A stretch of DNA of 15,672 bases. Origin: Gulosibacter sediminis (GTDB lineage: Bacteria; Actinomycetota; Actinomycetes; Actinomycetales; Microbacteriaceae). Location: contig NZ_JACXJG010000001.1 in assembly GCF_014904065.1 (NCBI RefSeq), positions 119,253-134,924 on the forward strand, written 5' to 3'. Numbering within the stretch: the stretch's first letter is position 1; the number at the start of each line of letters is the position of its first letter. Below the pieces are notes generated by a model. It worked only from the letters and a program-made list of their open reading frames with translations, was not told the origin of the DNA and did no database searches. The position numbers and the translations under genes are program-made. Below are positions 6,277 to 14,293 of this stretch, one piece after another.

Positions 6277-9132
6277 GTGCAGCAACCCGCGACATCACGA
6301 GGTGCTCGGCTGTGGTCGGCAGCAGGGCGGTTCGCGACGGTCGAAAACCTCGTGGCCACTGCGGGCTGGTGTGCTCTCGCCCTAATCGTGGTGTTGACGG
6401 TGCTGCCGGGTCTGCTCCCCGGCAACGTGTTCGCGAGCACGAACATCCTCACGCAGTCGCCGACGTACTGGTCGGTCACCGACACCATGCTGGTGCCCGG
6501 CAACGTGTTGGTGTCCGACACCGTCGACTCGGTGCTGCCGCGCACCATCCTGATGCACGAGGCAATGTCTCGCGGTGACCTGGCGTTCTGGGATCCGTAT
6601 CAGCTCGGCGGCGGCGAGCTGGCGGGGCTGCCGAATGGCGCGTATCTGTCGCCCCTGAGCCTGCCGTACTTTGTGCTGCCGATGGAGCTGGCCCCGGCAG
6701 TGGTCAAGCTGCTCGAGATCGCGGTCATCGCGCTCGGCTCGTCGCTCTTCCTGCGCCGGCTCGGCATCACGCGGGCCGCGTGGCCCCTCGCGTCGATTAT
6801 TTATGCGAGCTCGGGGTTCATGGTGGCGTGGACGGGCTGGCCGCAGACCCGCGTGGCCGCGTTCATCCCGCTGCTGTTTTGGGCGGTGGAGAAGCTCATC
6901 GCCAGCCGAAAATGGACCGCGGTGCCGATCTTGAGCGTCGTGCTCGCCTGCATGTGGCTCGGCGGTTTCCCCGGCGTCACGGTCAACGCGATGTACGTGG
7001 TGACGGCTTATGCGGTCGTGCGCGCGCTCACGCTCTGGCACGGCAGCACCCGGGAGCGTGTGATCGACCTCGGCATGCAGGCCCTGCGGTACGGCGCCGG
7101 CGTGGTCGGGAGCCTCGCGCTCGCGGCGATCCACCTGCTCCCGTTTGCGCTGAACGCGAGCGACGTCGTGGATTTTGCCGCCAGGCAGACCCAGGTGGGC
7201 GCGATCCTGCAGCCGGTCTCCCTCTCGAGCACCGTGCTGCCATATGTCATGGGGCTCCCCGATGCCACGGGTGTGTGGATCGACGTCAACGTCGTCGAAC
7301 TCTTCAACTACGCCGGGGCGGGCGCGCTGGCGCTCGCGTGCCTCGCGCTGCTGCTCTGGCGTCGCGTCGGGCAGCGCGCCGGCATCTTCTGGTTCTTCCC
7401 GATCGTAACGATTCTCGTGACCGCCGCCATGTTCTGGGGTGGCCCGCTGCTCGCCCTGATCCAGGACCTCCCCGCCCTCGGCACGAGCCTCTTCGGGCGG
7501 ATGCGCAGCGTCTCGGGGTTCTTGATCGCCGTGATGGCCGCGTTCGGGCTGCAGGTGCTGCTGCGCCCGGCGCGGGTCATGCCAGTGACGTCACGGCGAG
7601 CGCGGATTCTTGACCTGCTCGGCTGGGCAACGGCGGTCTTCGTGGCCTACATGCTCTTCCGAACCACCGTCGCCGCTGTCGTGAACTCGCCCTCCCCGGT
7701 GTTTGCGGAGCGGTGGATCGTGGCATCGTTCATCTGCGTCGTGGCGATTGCACTCTTCGTCGCGTTGCTCCGGATGTACCCGGTCGCCTGGCTCAAGGTG
7801 GTGGCGGGCACGGCCGTCCTCGTGATTGTCGCGGTGCCGGCGGCCCACGTCATGAAGACCTGGTGGACCGTGAATGATGCCGACACGTTCTACCCGGACA
7901 CCCAGGCCACGACCTACCTCGAGGACGCGATCGGAGAGAATCGCGTGATCTCGTACGGGAACGCGATCTACATGGGCACGTCCAGCGTGTATGAGATTCG
8001 CATGTTCGGTGGCCGCGGGTTCATGACCTCGCAGTGGCGCGACCTCATCACCGAGGTGCAACCGTCGGCGCTGCTGACGCCGACCTACGCGAGCTTCGAC
8101 GCGGCCGGCTTCAGCCAGACGGTCCACGATCAGATCCTCGACCGGTATGGCGTCGCGTATGCGCTCGTACCGTCGAACGTTGCCCTCCCCGGCGAGGTCG
8201 AGGACGAGGGCGGAAACGCCGCGCTACCGATCGACCTCGGGAGCGACGCGGGTCAGGTCACCGCCAGCGGCAGCGGCCCCCTGCGGGGTGTCATGGTGCA
8301 CAGTGTTGCCGCCGAAAACATTCCGCCGCAGGGCGTCACCCTGCTCGCCGAGATCGTGGCGCCGAACGGCGAGGTCCTCGCCAGCAACACCCAACAACTG
8401 CGCGAAATCGACGAGGACATCTTCCTGGCATTCGACGCGGATGAACTCGACGACGACCAGGCATGGGAGCTTCGCCTGTCGACCGACACCCCGGATGCTT
8501 CGATCGAGCTGACGAGCGCGGCGGACGACGACGCGGAGCCGGAGGTCGATGTGCTCCGGCCGATCGATGATGGGCTCAACGTCGTGCTGGCCGGCGACGT
8601 GACGATCCTAGAGCGCGACACCGCGCTTGACCGCATCCGGTGGGCGAGCTCGGAGGTCGTGAAGGAGGACCCACAGGACCGGCTTGACTACCTCGCGGAC
8701 GACGCCGAGCCCGACGAGGTCGTGCTCGAGTCGCCGACGGCGGAGGCGGGCGGCGGCGACGCCACGGTCACCGTCGAGCAGTCGGACGATCTGGACATCA
8801 CAAACGTCAAGATCGAAGCCGACGGGCCGGGCTGGGTCGTGATCGCGGATTCGATGCGACGGTCTGGCTGGACCGCGACCCTGAATGGCGAACCGGCGGA
8901 GTTGCTCCCGGCCGAGCACGCCGGTGCGGCCGTCTACGTCCCGGCCGCCGGCAGCTACGAGCTGAAGCTCAAGTTCAGCTCGCCCGGGTTCGTCACCGGC
9001 GCGGTCGTCACGGGTGCCTCACTCGCGGCCATGGTGGCGGTCTGGGTCGGGATTGCCGTCGTGGGGCGCCGGCGCCGAGCCGAGGCGAGCGGTTCGGGGG
9101 CAGGCATATCGTCGAGTCGCCTCGTAGACTAG
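6277..9132 (+). CDS. YfhO-family giant membrane protein (GT-C type)
   Basis: With the GTG start at 6277 the protein has 951 residues, the usual size for the YfhO family. TM1 is about 25-45. The first extracellular loop has DTVDS (81-85) and the family-typical WDPYQLGGG (105-113) and GLPNGAYLSP. A run of hydrophobic segments reaches about residue 525. A large extracellular region follows (about 526-902), ending with a YfhO-like C-terminal sandwich containing PGWVVIADS (851-859) and GWTATLNG. A last helix lies at about 903-932, then an RRRR tail. Residues about 700-830 are rich in Asp and Glu. In Firmicutes, YfhO is implicated in glycosylating lipoteichoic acid; here, transfer of a lipid-linked sugar to the exported polymer is inferred. 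A GTG at 6217 (971 residues) is the main alternative start. The gene is divergent from the other GT-C protein and its stop is 5 nt before rmlC. Confidence 0.87.
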   Translation: MQQPATSRGARLWSAAGRFATVENLVATAGWCALALIVVLTVLPGLLPGNVFASTNILTQSPTYWSVTDTMLVPGNVLVSDTVDSVLPRTILMHEAMSRGDLAFWDPYQLGGGELAGLPNGAYLSPLSLPYFVLPMELAPAVVKLLEIAVIALGSSLFLRRLGITRAAWPLASIIYASSGFMVAWTGWPQTRVAAFIPLLFWAVEKLIASRKWTAVPILSVVLACMWLGGFPGVTVNAMYVVTAYAVVRALTLWHGSTRERVIDLGMQALRYGAGVVGSLALAAIHLLPFALNASDVVDFAARQTQVGAILQPVSLSSTVLPYVMGLPDATGVWIDVNVVELFNYAGAGALALACLALLLWRRVGQRAGIFWFFPIVTILVTAAMFWGGPLLALIQDLPALGTSLFGRMRSVSGFLIAVMAAFGLQVLLRPARVMPVTSRRARILDLLGWATAVFVAYMLFRTTVAAVVNSPSPVFAERWIVASFICVVAIALFVALLRMYPVAWLKVVAGTAVLVIVAVPAAHVMKTWWTVNDADTFYPDTQATTYLEDAIGENRVISYGNAIYMGTSSVYEIRMFGGRGFMTSQWRDLITEVQPSALLTPTYASFDAAGFSQTVHDQILDRYGVAYALVPSNVALPGEVEDEGGNAALPIDLGSDAGQVTASGSGPLRGVMVHSVAAENIPPQGVTLLAEIVAPNGEVLASNTQQLREIDEDIFLAFDADELDDDQAWELRLSTDTPDASIELTSAADDDAEPEVDVLRPIDDGLNVVLAGDVTILERDTALDRIRWASSEVVKEDPQDRLDYLADDAEPDEVVLESPTAEAGGGDATVTVEQSDDLDITNVKIEADGPGWVVIADSMRRSGWTATLNGEPAELLPAEHAGAAVYVPAAGSYELKLKFSSPGFVTGAVVTGASLAAMVAVWVGIAVVGRRRRAEASGSGAGISSSRLVD
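9125..9130 (+). promoter_or_regulatory. Putative internal promoter -10 box before rmlC
   Basis: TAGACT (TAnnnT) lies in the last codons of the YfhO-like gene, 7 nt before the rmlC ATG at 9138. Initiation at 9137-9138 would make a leaderless rmlC-rmlA mRNA. No clear -35 is seen. The only ribosome-site-like sequence is AGGG at 9131-9134, 3 nt from the ATG, which is too close to be strong. Confidence 0.4.
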
Positions 9133-9137
9133 GGCCT

Positions 9138-9758
9138 ATGGAATTCCGCGAACTCAGCATTGCTGGCTCCTTTGAGGTCACGCCGAAGCAGTTCTTTGAC
9201 GAGCGGGGAGTGTTCTACGAGTACTACCGCTTCGACCAGCTGGCAGAGGTGGTCGGGCACCCGCTCGACCTGCAACAGGGCAACACCTCGGTGTCCAAGC
9301 GCGGCACGGTCCGGGGCATCCACTTCGCTGACATACCGCCGAGCCAGGCGAAGTACGTCACGTGCACTGGCGGTGCGGTCATCGACTACGTCATCGATAT
9401 TCGCGTGGGTTCTCCGACGTTTGGCCAGTGGGACAGCGTGCGGCTCGACACCGTCGACCGCCGCGCGATCTACATCCCCGAAGGCCTGGGCCACTGCTTC
9501 GTTGCCCTCGAGGACGACTCAACGGTGAGCTACCTCTGCTCGGCGACCTACGCGCCAGGGCGCGAGCACGGCATCAACCCGCTCTGCAAGACGGTCGGGC
9601 TCGAGTTCGAAATCGACGCGTCGGAGCTGCTGCTCTCGCCGAAGGACACCGAGGCACCAGGCCTGCTGAAGGCGAAGGATCAGGGCCTGCTGCCCGACTA
9701 CGAGGAGTGTCTGAAGTTCTACGAGCAGCTCAACGCTGAGCCCAAGGAGGCAAAGTAG
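9138..9758 (+). CDS. rmlC: dTDP-4-dehydrorhamnose 3,5-epimerase
   Basis: Epimerises dTDP-4-keto-6-deoxyglucose at C3 and C5, the third step of dTDP-L-rhamnose synthesis, in the cytosol. The 206-residue length is normal for this cupin enzyme. DERG (21-24) and F26 match the substrate pocket, followed by RGIHF (59-63) with catalytic His62 and Lys72. SPTFGQW (92-98), IPEGLGHCF (113-121) and SYLCSATY (131-138) with Tyr132 follow; His62/Tyr132 is the acid-base pair expected of true RmlC. The C-terminal [11 protein letters not shown] (180-190) is typical of actinobacterial members. GHCF replaces the more common GHGF or GHAF. The ATG at 9138 follows the upstream stop by 5 nt; the stop TAG shares one base with the GTG of rmlA. 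The related 3-epimerases of deoxysugar pathways are a less likely alternative. Confidence 0.93.
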   Translation: MEFRELSIAGSFEVTPKQFFDERGVFYEYYRFDQLAEVVGHPLDLQQGNTSVSKRGTVRGIHFADIPPSQAKYVTCTGGAVIDYVIDIRVGSPTFGQWDSVRLDTVDRRAIYIPEGLGHCFVALEDDSTVSYLCSATYAPGREHGINPLCKTVGLEFEIDASELLLSPKDTEAPGLLKAKDQGLLPDYEECLKFYEQLNAEPKEAK

Positions 9759-10636
9759 TGAAGGGAATTATTCTCGCGGGCGGATCGGGCACGCGGCTGT
9801 GGCCGATCACGAAAGGCATCTCGAAGCAGCTGATGCCGATCTACGACAAGCCCATGATCTACTACCCGCTGTCGACGCTGATGATGGCCGGTATCAACGA
9901 GATCCTCATCATCACGACGCCCGAGTACAACTCGCAGTTCCGCGCGCTCTTCGGTGACGGCTCGCGCCTCGGCATCAGCATCGAGTACGCCGAGCAGCCC
10001 TCGCCCGACGGGCTCGCGCAGGCGTTCATCATCGGTGAGGAATTCATCGGCGACGACTCAGTCGCGCTCGTGCTCGGCGACAACATCTTCCACGGCACCG
10101 GCCTTGGCTCGTCGCTGCGCGCCCACGGCGAGATCCAGGGTGGCCTCATCTTCGCCTACCAGGTGGCGAACCCGAAGGCCTACGGCGTCGTCGAGTTCGA
10201 CGAGAACATGAAGGCGCTGTCGATTGAGGAGAAGCCGAAGCAGCCGAAGTCGAACTACGCGGTTCCCGGCCTCTACTTCTACGACAACCGCGTCGTGGAG
10301 ATCGCGAAGAACGTGAAGCCGTCCGACCGCGGCGAGCTCGAGGTTTCGTCGATCAACGCGGAGTACCTCGAGCGCGGCGAGCTGCAGGTGCACGTGCTCG
10401 ACCGCGGCACGGCCTGGCTCGACACCGGGACGTTCGAGTCGATGATGCAGGCCTCCGAGTACGTCAAGGTAATCGAAGACCGCCAGGGGCTCAAGCTCGG
10501 CTGCATCGAGGAGATCGCCTGGCGCGCCGGGTGGATCGACGACGATCAGCTGCGCGAACTCGCGGCGCCGCTCGAGAAGTCGGGGTACGGCCGCTACCTG
10601 AAGCGCATCCTCAAGGCGCAAGAGCAGCAGGCCTAG
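9758..10636 (+). CDS. rmlA: Glucose-1-phosphate thymidylyltransferase
   Basis: Makes dTDP-glucose and pyrophosphate from dTTP and glucose 1-phosphate, the first committed step to dTDP-L-rhamnose. The 292-residue length is standard. The nucleotide-binding signature [11 protein letters not shown] (6-16) is followed by [12 protein letters not shown] (22-33), the substrate region PDGLAQAF (83-90) and the metal-binding LGDN (106-109; Asp108). EEKP and YFYDN follow in the usual order. The start is GTG at 9758, overlapping the rmlC stop by one base, with a perfect AAGGAGG at 9744-9750 (7 nt spacer). The C-terminus matches the short RmlA type without an added domain. Its TAG interlocks with the stop of the convergent glycosyltransferase at a CTAG palindrome. 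rmlB and rmlD are not in the window. Confidence 0.96.
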   Translation: MKGIILAGGSGTRLWPITKGISKQLMPIYDKPMIYYPLSTLMMAGINEILIITTPEYNSQFRALFGDGSRLGISIEYAEQPSPDGLAQAFIIGEEFIGDDSVALVLGDNIFHGTGLGSSLRAHGEIQGGLIFAYQVANPKAYGVVEFDENMKALSIEEKPKQPKSNYAVPGLYFYDNRVVEIAKNVKPSDRGELEVSSINAEYLERGELQVHVLDRGTAWLDTGTFESMMQASEYVKVIEDRQGLKLGCIEEIAWRAGWIDDDQLRELAAPLEKSGYGRYLKRILKAQEQQA

Positions 10637-11874
10637 CGCAGCCGCTGCTTCAGTCGGGTCGCCGGGGCCGTCAGGGCCTCGGCCACCCGCACGATGCGAC
10701 GGCTGCGGAAGTCCTCTAACTCGCCCTCGGCGCGCGTGAGGTCCTGGTCGAGCCGCCGGATGCGCTCCTTCATCTGCTCGTAGCGGCTGACGAACAGCTC
10801 GCGCTCCTCGGCCCAGTCGGAGAGCTCCGCGAGCTTCGCCCCGTAGGCCCGAATGGCCTCGTGCTGGGCGGTATTGTGTGTCTGGAGCTCCACAAACCGC
10901 GCGTCCGCGAGGGCTAGGTCGGCCACCCGGGCGTCCTCGAGGGCCACGACCACGGCACCCAGGTGGGAGAACCGCTGCGCGAGCTCCCGCGCCTCGGTCG
11001 GGCCGAGGGGCACCGCGGGGAAGTGGCCCGTGCTATTTGCAGGGAGCCGCTCCACGAGGCGCGCGTCGCGGCGGAAGCCCTCGGCCCGGCGGCCCTGCGG
11101 GTGCCGGGCGGCGAAGAACATTTTCAGCACGCCCGCCGCGTCCCAGCGATAGTCGCGCATGATGTGGTGACGGGGGCTTGGCTGCAGGTCGGGGCTCGCG
11201 TCGTAGATCTCGCCGGCCATCCGGACGCGCGCCCGGTACTGCTGCCACGAGCGCATCGGGAAGTGCAGCACCTCGATGTCGACGTCGGCGGGGAGCTCGT
11301 CGGCCTGGGGGAACGACGAGAAGTGATTGCCCTGGGCGACCTCGACCGCGGGCGAGCCCGGGTGGATGAGATTGTGGGTCGGATGCGCGTGCAGGCCGAC
11401 GCGGTGGAGCGCCTCGGGTTCGCGCTCGTCGCGCCACACCGCCGCCGCGATGTCGAAGCCGCTCTCCAGCGTGGGGCCGAACATGTTCACGACGGGGATG
11501 GGGTAGGAGACCGTGGGGTTAGGGAGACGGGCGGCCGCTGCCGCCAGCTTCTCGCCCGAGCCGGTGACCCAGAACTCGTCGGCGTCGGAGTTGAACACCC
11601 AGGTGGCGCCGTGTTGGCTTGCGGCGCGGCGGGCCATGGCGGTGACGACCTCGTACTGGCGCTTGTCCTGCACCGGGTGATCGTGGAGCTCGATGCGCCC
11701 CGCCTCCGCGTACTCGCCGAGCACCTCGCGAGTGCCGTCGACCGAGCCGTTGTCGGTGACGATGATCTGCGCGAACCCCTGAGTGAGGTGATAGTCGAGC
11801 CAGGTACGGATGATGTCGATCTCGTCGCGAACCATCAGGGTCAGCACGAGCACGGGCTCGGGTGCGCTAATCAC
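10633..11874 (-). CDS. Family 2-type glycosyltransferase with C-terminal coiled coil
   Basis: A 413-residue protein with an N-terminal GT-A domain of the Glyco_tranf_2_4 / GT92-like kind: LMVRDE (13-18), TDNGSVDGT (40-48) and the metal-binding NSDADEFW (95-102). It probably extends or starts the polymer on the cytoplasmic face. Residues about 310-388 are charged and helical with heptad-like spacing and are likely a coiled coil. The last 25 residues ([12 protein letters not shown] onwards) are basic and amphipathic, and may touch the membrane. The start is GTG at 11874, with AGGAGG (11880-11885 on the complement) 5 nt upstream. The gene lies 54 nt downstream of wzt on the same strand, and that gap holds a GC-rich hairpin. 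The stop overlaps that of rmlA. No transmembrane helix is seen. The sugar specificity cannot be read from the sequence. Confidence 0.85.
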   Translation of the reverse strand: MISAPEPVLVLTLMVRDEIDIIRTWLDYHLTQGFAQIIVTDNGSVDGTREVLGEYAEAGRIELHDHPVQDKRQYEVVTAMARRAASQHGATWVFNSDADEFWVTGSGEKLAAAAARLPNPTVSYPIPVVNMFGPTLESGFDIAAAVWRDEREPEALHRVGLHAHPTHNLIHPGSPAVEVAQGNHFSSFPQADELPADVDIEVLHFPMRSWQQYRARVRMAGEIYDASPDLQPSPRHHIMRDYRWDAAGVLKMFFAARHPQGRRAEGFRRDARLVERLPANSTGHFPAVPLGPTEARELAQRFSHLGAVVVALEDARVADLALADARFVELQTHNTAQHEAIRAYGAKLAELSDWAEERELFVSRYEQMKERIRRLDQDLTRAEGELEDFRSRRIVRVAEALTAPATRLKQRLR

Positions 11875-11891
11875 TGCTTCCTCCTGTCTCC

Positions 11892-11907
11892 GCGCGCGGT
11901 CGCGCGC
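11892..11907 (-). other. GC-rich hairpin between wzt and the glycosyltransferase gene
   Basis: GCGCGC (11892-11897) and GCGCGC (11902-11907) form a perfect 6-bp stem around a 4-nt GGTC loop (complement on the minus strand). It is transcribed after the wzt stop and lies about 6 nt before the next gene's ribosome binding site. No U-tract follows in the minus-strand RNA, so it is not a classical terminator. It could attenuate expression or protect the upstream mRNA. Confidence 0.35.
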
Positions 11908-11928
11908 TCGCGGCTCAGTCTGTCAGGC

Positions 11929-13170
11929 CTAGTCGAGAAAGGTCGAAGAGGCGTCGGCGTACACCGGGCCGATGCTCTCCGGCCCCGTCACGGCGCGGAA
12001 ACCGCCGAGGTCTTCACGGCGGGAGAGCTCGTGGCGCTGGTCGTCCAGGAACGTTGTCGTCACGAGGTATTCGCCCGCGCCCATCGACAGGTTCGGCAGC
12101 GTGAAGTTGATCGTGTGCTCGCCGATGCCGAGGGGCGCGTTCTTCAGGCCGGAGACATGCGTCGACGTGACGAGCACGGTCGTGCCGAGCTGGTTCACGA
12201 GCGCGACCGTGAGGTCCCAGGCCGTCAAGTCGAGCTGGGTTTCGAAGGTCACCGCCACCTCGAGCGTGCTGCCGGGGAGCAGGTCCTCGCCTTCGCTGGG
12301 CGTCGAAGTGACGTTGGTGATCTGCACCAGCTGGCGACGGCGGGCGATCTCTTCGATCCGCGCGCGGTCGCGCTCAAGCCGGCCCTGCTCGGACTCGGCC
12401 TGGTCGGCGGAGTCGAACCCGGCGCGCAAAATGCTCACCGCATCCTCGGGGTGGCCGTCGAAGATGACATGGCCGTGCCCCATGACGACGGCTCGGGTGC
12501 AGAGCTCGACGATCTGGGGGAGGGAGTGCGACACGATGACGATCGTGCGGCCCTCCTCCTGAAACTGCTTGATCTTGTCGAGGCACTTCTTCTGGAAGGC
12601 CTCGTCACCGACCGCGAGCACCTCATCGACCAGCAGGACGTCGGGGTTGACGTTGATCGCCACCGCGAACGCGAGGCGCACGTACATGCCAGAGGAATAG
12701 AACTTCACCTGGGTGTCGATGAAGGGGCGGATGCCCGAGAAATCGACAATCTCCTCGAAGCGCGATTCGGTCTCCTCGCGGTCCATGCCGAGGATCGCGG
12801 CGTTGAGGTAGACATTCTCGCGGCCCGTGAGGTCGGGGTGGAAGCCGGCGCCGAGCTCGAGTAGCGCCGCGAGGCGGCCGCGCGAATAGACCGCACCCGA
12901 GGTCGGTTCGATGATGCCGCCGATCGTCTTGAGGAGCGTCGACTTGCCGGAGCCGTTCGGTCCGATCAGACCGATCGTGCTGCCGGCCTCGATCTCTAGA
13001 TTGACGTCCTTCAGCGCCCAGAAGTCGTCGCGGTGCTCGCGGGAGCGCCGCGGGTGCAGCACGCGCTCCTTGAGCGACTTGTCCTTGTGCAGCACGAACC
13101 GCTTGGAGACGTCGCGAATTTCCACGACGTTGGGGCGCGCATCCTCGGCAATAAAGTCTTGGGTAGTCAT
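11929..13170 (-). CDS. wzt: ABC polysaccharide exporter ATP-binding subunit with Wzt_C-like domain
   Basis: The ATPase that pairs with the adjacent permease to export a lipid-linked polysaccharide (Wzt/TagH/RfbB type). Residues about 15-240 are the nucleotide-binding domain: Walker A GPNGSGKST (70-78), GAGFHPDLTGREN (107-119; typical of this subfamily), signature YSSGM (158-162), Walker B VLLVDEVLAVGD (178-189) and the switch His215. A charged linker (about 250-280) leads to a C-terminal beta-rich domain (about 282-410) like Wzt_C. In Gram-negative O-antigen systems that domain binds the polymer's non-reducing end. At 413 residues it matches long, two-domain Wzt proteins rather than short TagH-like ATPases. 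The ATG at 13170 lies 3 nt after the permease stop, with AGGAGC 8 nt upstream. The substrate is inferred to be the rhamnose-containing polymer of this locus. Confidence 0.93.
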   Translation of the reverse strand: MTTQDFIAEDARPNVVEIRDVSKRFVLHKDKSLKERVLHPRRSREHRDDFWALKDVNLEIEAGSTIGLIGPNGSGKSTLLKTIGGIIEPTSGAVYSRGRLAALLELGAGFHPDLTGRENVYLNAAILGMDREETESRFEEIVDFSGIRPFIDTQVKFYSSGMYVRLAFAVAINVNPDVLLVDEVLAVGDEAFQKKCLDKIKQFQEEGRTIVIVSHSLPQIVELCTRAVVMGHGHVIFDGHPEDAVSILRAGFDSADQAESEQGRLERDRARIEEIARRRQLVQITNVTSTPSEGEDLLPGSTLEVAVTFETQLDLTAWDLTVALVNQLGTTVLVTSTHVSGLKNAPLGIGEHTINFTLPNLSMGAGEYLVTTTFLDDQRHELSRREDLGGFRAVTGPESIGPVYADASSTFLD

Positions 13171-13173
13171 CCG

Positions 13174-14109
13174 TTACAGCTCCTGCGCAAAGTTGCCCTG
13201 CAGCCGCGCAAAGATGCGCTGGCCGATCCACACGAGCAGCAGCCCGAAAATGATTGAGACGCCCATCCGGGTCATCAGCTCGGGCGGGAACTCCGCGGTG
13301 GGGGAGCTCGGCGACCAGAACGCCATCTGGAACCCGAGCACCGCGAGGGTCACGGGGTTGTTGATGTAGACCTCCGTGAGCCAGGGCACTCCGAAGCTGA
13401 CGAAGGCGTCGTGCACAAACGTCCAGGAGTAGACGATGGGGCTGAACCACATCAGCAGCATCATCAGCACCTCGACGAGGTACTGGACGTCGCGGAAGTA
13501 CACGTTCGTCGAGGCCAGGATGAGCCCGAGGCCCGTCCCATAGAGCAGGATGATGACGACGGCGACGAGGCCGTACATGAGGTGCCAACCGAAGGTGAGC
13601 GAGCCGGTGAAGGCCGCGGCCGCGATGAGGATCACCATCTGCAGCACGAAGTTGAACAGCGACGAGCCGAGCGTCGCGAGCGGGAAGATCTCGCGGGGGA
13701 GGTACACCTTCTTCACGAGCCCCGCGTTCGCGATGATCGACCCGGTCATCGCCGTCAGCGTCTCCGAGAACAGGCTGTAGAGCGTGAGGCCGGTGAAGAT
13801 GTAGACCGCGAAGTTCTCAATCGAGCGGGCCGCGCCGAGGAACTGACCCATGACGAGGTAGTAGATCAGCAGCTGGGTGAGCGGGCGGATCAGGCTCCAC
13901 GCGAAGCCGAGCACCGAGTCCTTATACCTGCCGACAACCTCGCGGCGCACGAGCAGACCGAGCAGATCCCGGTGCTCGCGCAGCTCCTTGATCGCTGTGA
14001 TGAAGCCCGAAACGGCATTCTTGGGCTTCTCGCGCGTGGTGAGCTCAAGCGAGGCCAGCCGGCGCATGCGTTCGTCGGCAACCTGCTGCATTTCATTGAA
14101 GTACGTCAT
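13174..14109 (-). CDS. wzm: ABC polysaccharide exporter permease
   Basis: The membrane subunit of the Wzm/Wzt (TagG/TagH) exporter; ABC-2 family, 311 residues. A cytosolic N-terminus of about 60 residues, longer than the minimal permease, ends in the gate-helix region LVRREVVGRYKDSVLGF (53-69). About six hydrophobic segments follow (near 72-92, 100-120, 146-168, 177-200, 209-228, 282-298). VKKVYLPREIFPL (132-144) and YFRDVQYLVE (204-213) are diagnostic of the family, as is the C-terminal FARLQGNFAQEL. The ATG at 14109 lacks a good ribosome binding site (upstream bases are CACCTCT). No other ATG, GTG or TTG in frame was found upstream to the likely promoter at 14187-14192. It is the first gene of the wzm-wzt-glycosyltransferase unit. 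Confidence 0.94.
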   Translation of the reverse strand: MTYFNEMQQVADERMRRLASLELTTREKPKNAVSGFITAIKELREHRDLLGLLVRREVVGRYKDSVLGFAWSLIRPLTQLLIYYLVMGQFLGAARSIENFAVYIFTGLTLYSLFSETLTAMTGSIIANAGLVKKVYLPREIFPLATLGSSLFNFVLQMVILIAAAAFTGSLTFGWHLMYGLVAVVIILLYGTGLGLILASTNVYFRDVQYLVEVLMMLLMWFSPIVYSWTFVHDAFVSFGVPWLTEVYINNPVTLAVLGFQMAFWSPSSPTAEFPPELMTRMGVSIIFGLLLVWIGQRIFARLQGNFAQEL

Positions 14110-14186
14110 AGAGGTGTTCGCGAGCCGACGGGGGTTGCGGTAGAAACAGACGGAGTTGCCTGGGGATCGCCGGTCACGCTGCTGAA

Positions 14187-14192
14187 AGTCTA
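14187..14192 (-). promoter_or_regulatory. Putative -10 box of the wzm operon
   Basis: On the minus strand, TAGACT reads as TAnnnT. Initiation near 14180 would give a leader of about 70 nt before the wzm ATG. No convincing -35 is visible at 16-18 nt. The divergent region 14110-14299 also holds the rgpF-like promoter and a GGGCCCGC repeat. Confidence 0.4.
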
Positions 14193-14228
14193 GTGTCGGT
14201 CGGCTGATACGGCCTCGATTTCGGTCGT

Positions 14229-14262
14229 GGGCCCGCCACCTCAGGGAGCGCAGCGGGCCCGC
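14229..14262. repeat. GGGCCCGC direct/inverted repeat in the divergent promoter region
   Basis: GGGCCCGC occurs at 14229-14236 and again at 14255-14262, start to start 26 bp. GCGGGCCC at 14253-14260 is also the reverse complement of the first copy, giving an 8-bp stem around a 16-nt loop. Each core GGGCCC is itself palindromic. The second copy ends 4 nt before the TAGTCT box at 14267. It could be a paired operator or an RNA/DNA hairpin; chance is possible at this GC content. Confidence 0.4.
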
Positions 14263-14266
14263 TCGC

Positions 14267-14272
14267 TAGTCT
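14267..14272 (+). promoter_or_regulatory. Putative -10 box of the rgpF-like gene
   Basis: TAGTCT (TAnnnT) lies directly downstream of the GGGCCCGC repeat. Initiation near 14279 would leave a leader of about 20 nt, with AAGGAG at 14288-14293 before the GTG at 14300. The -35 region has no consensus match. It faces away from the TAGACT box of wzm, about 75 nt distant. Confidence 0.4.
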
Positions 14273-14287
14273 TAGCTGCAGTCAACC

Positions 14288-14293
14288 AAGGAG
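14288..14293 (+). promoter_or_regulatory. Ribosome binding site deciding the rgpF-like start
   Basis: AAGGAG directly abuts an in-frame ATG (14294) but lies 6 nt before an in-frame GTG (14300). The second spacing is normal, so GTG at 14300 is preferred; the ATG would leave no spacer. Confidence 0.65.

Noticed and set aside
10963..12864. A 633-codon plus-strand frame
   Set aside because: It is antisense to the glycosyltransferase and wzt genes, both of which have full domain motifs. The frame has only shadow-like composition.
12623..13588. A 321-codon minus-strand frame across the wzm-wzt junction
   Set aside because: It is out of frame with both genes and low in complexity, while the clear motifs lie in the other frame.
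13411..14193. A 260-codon plus-strand frame
   Set aside because: It is antisense to wzm, is rich in Arg/Glu/Asp/His, and has no domain.
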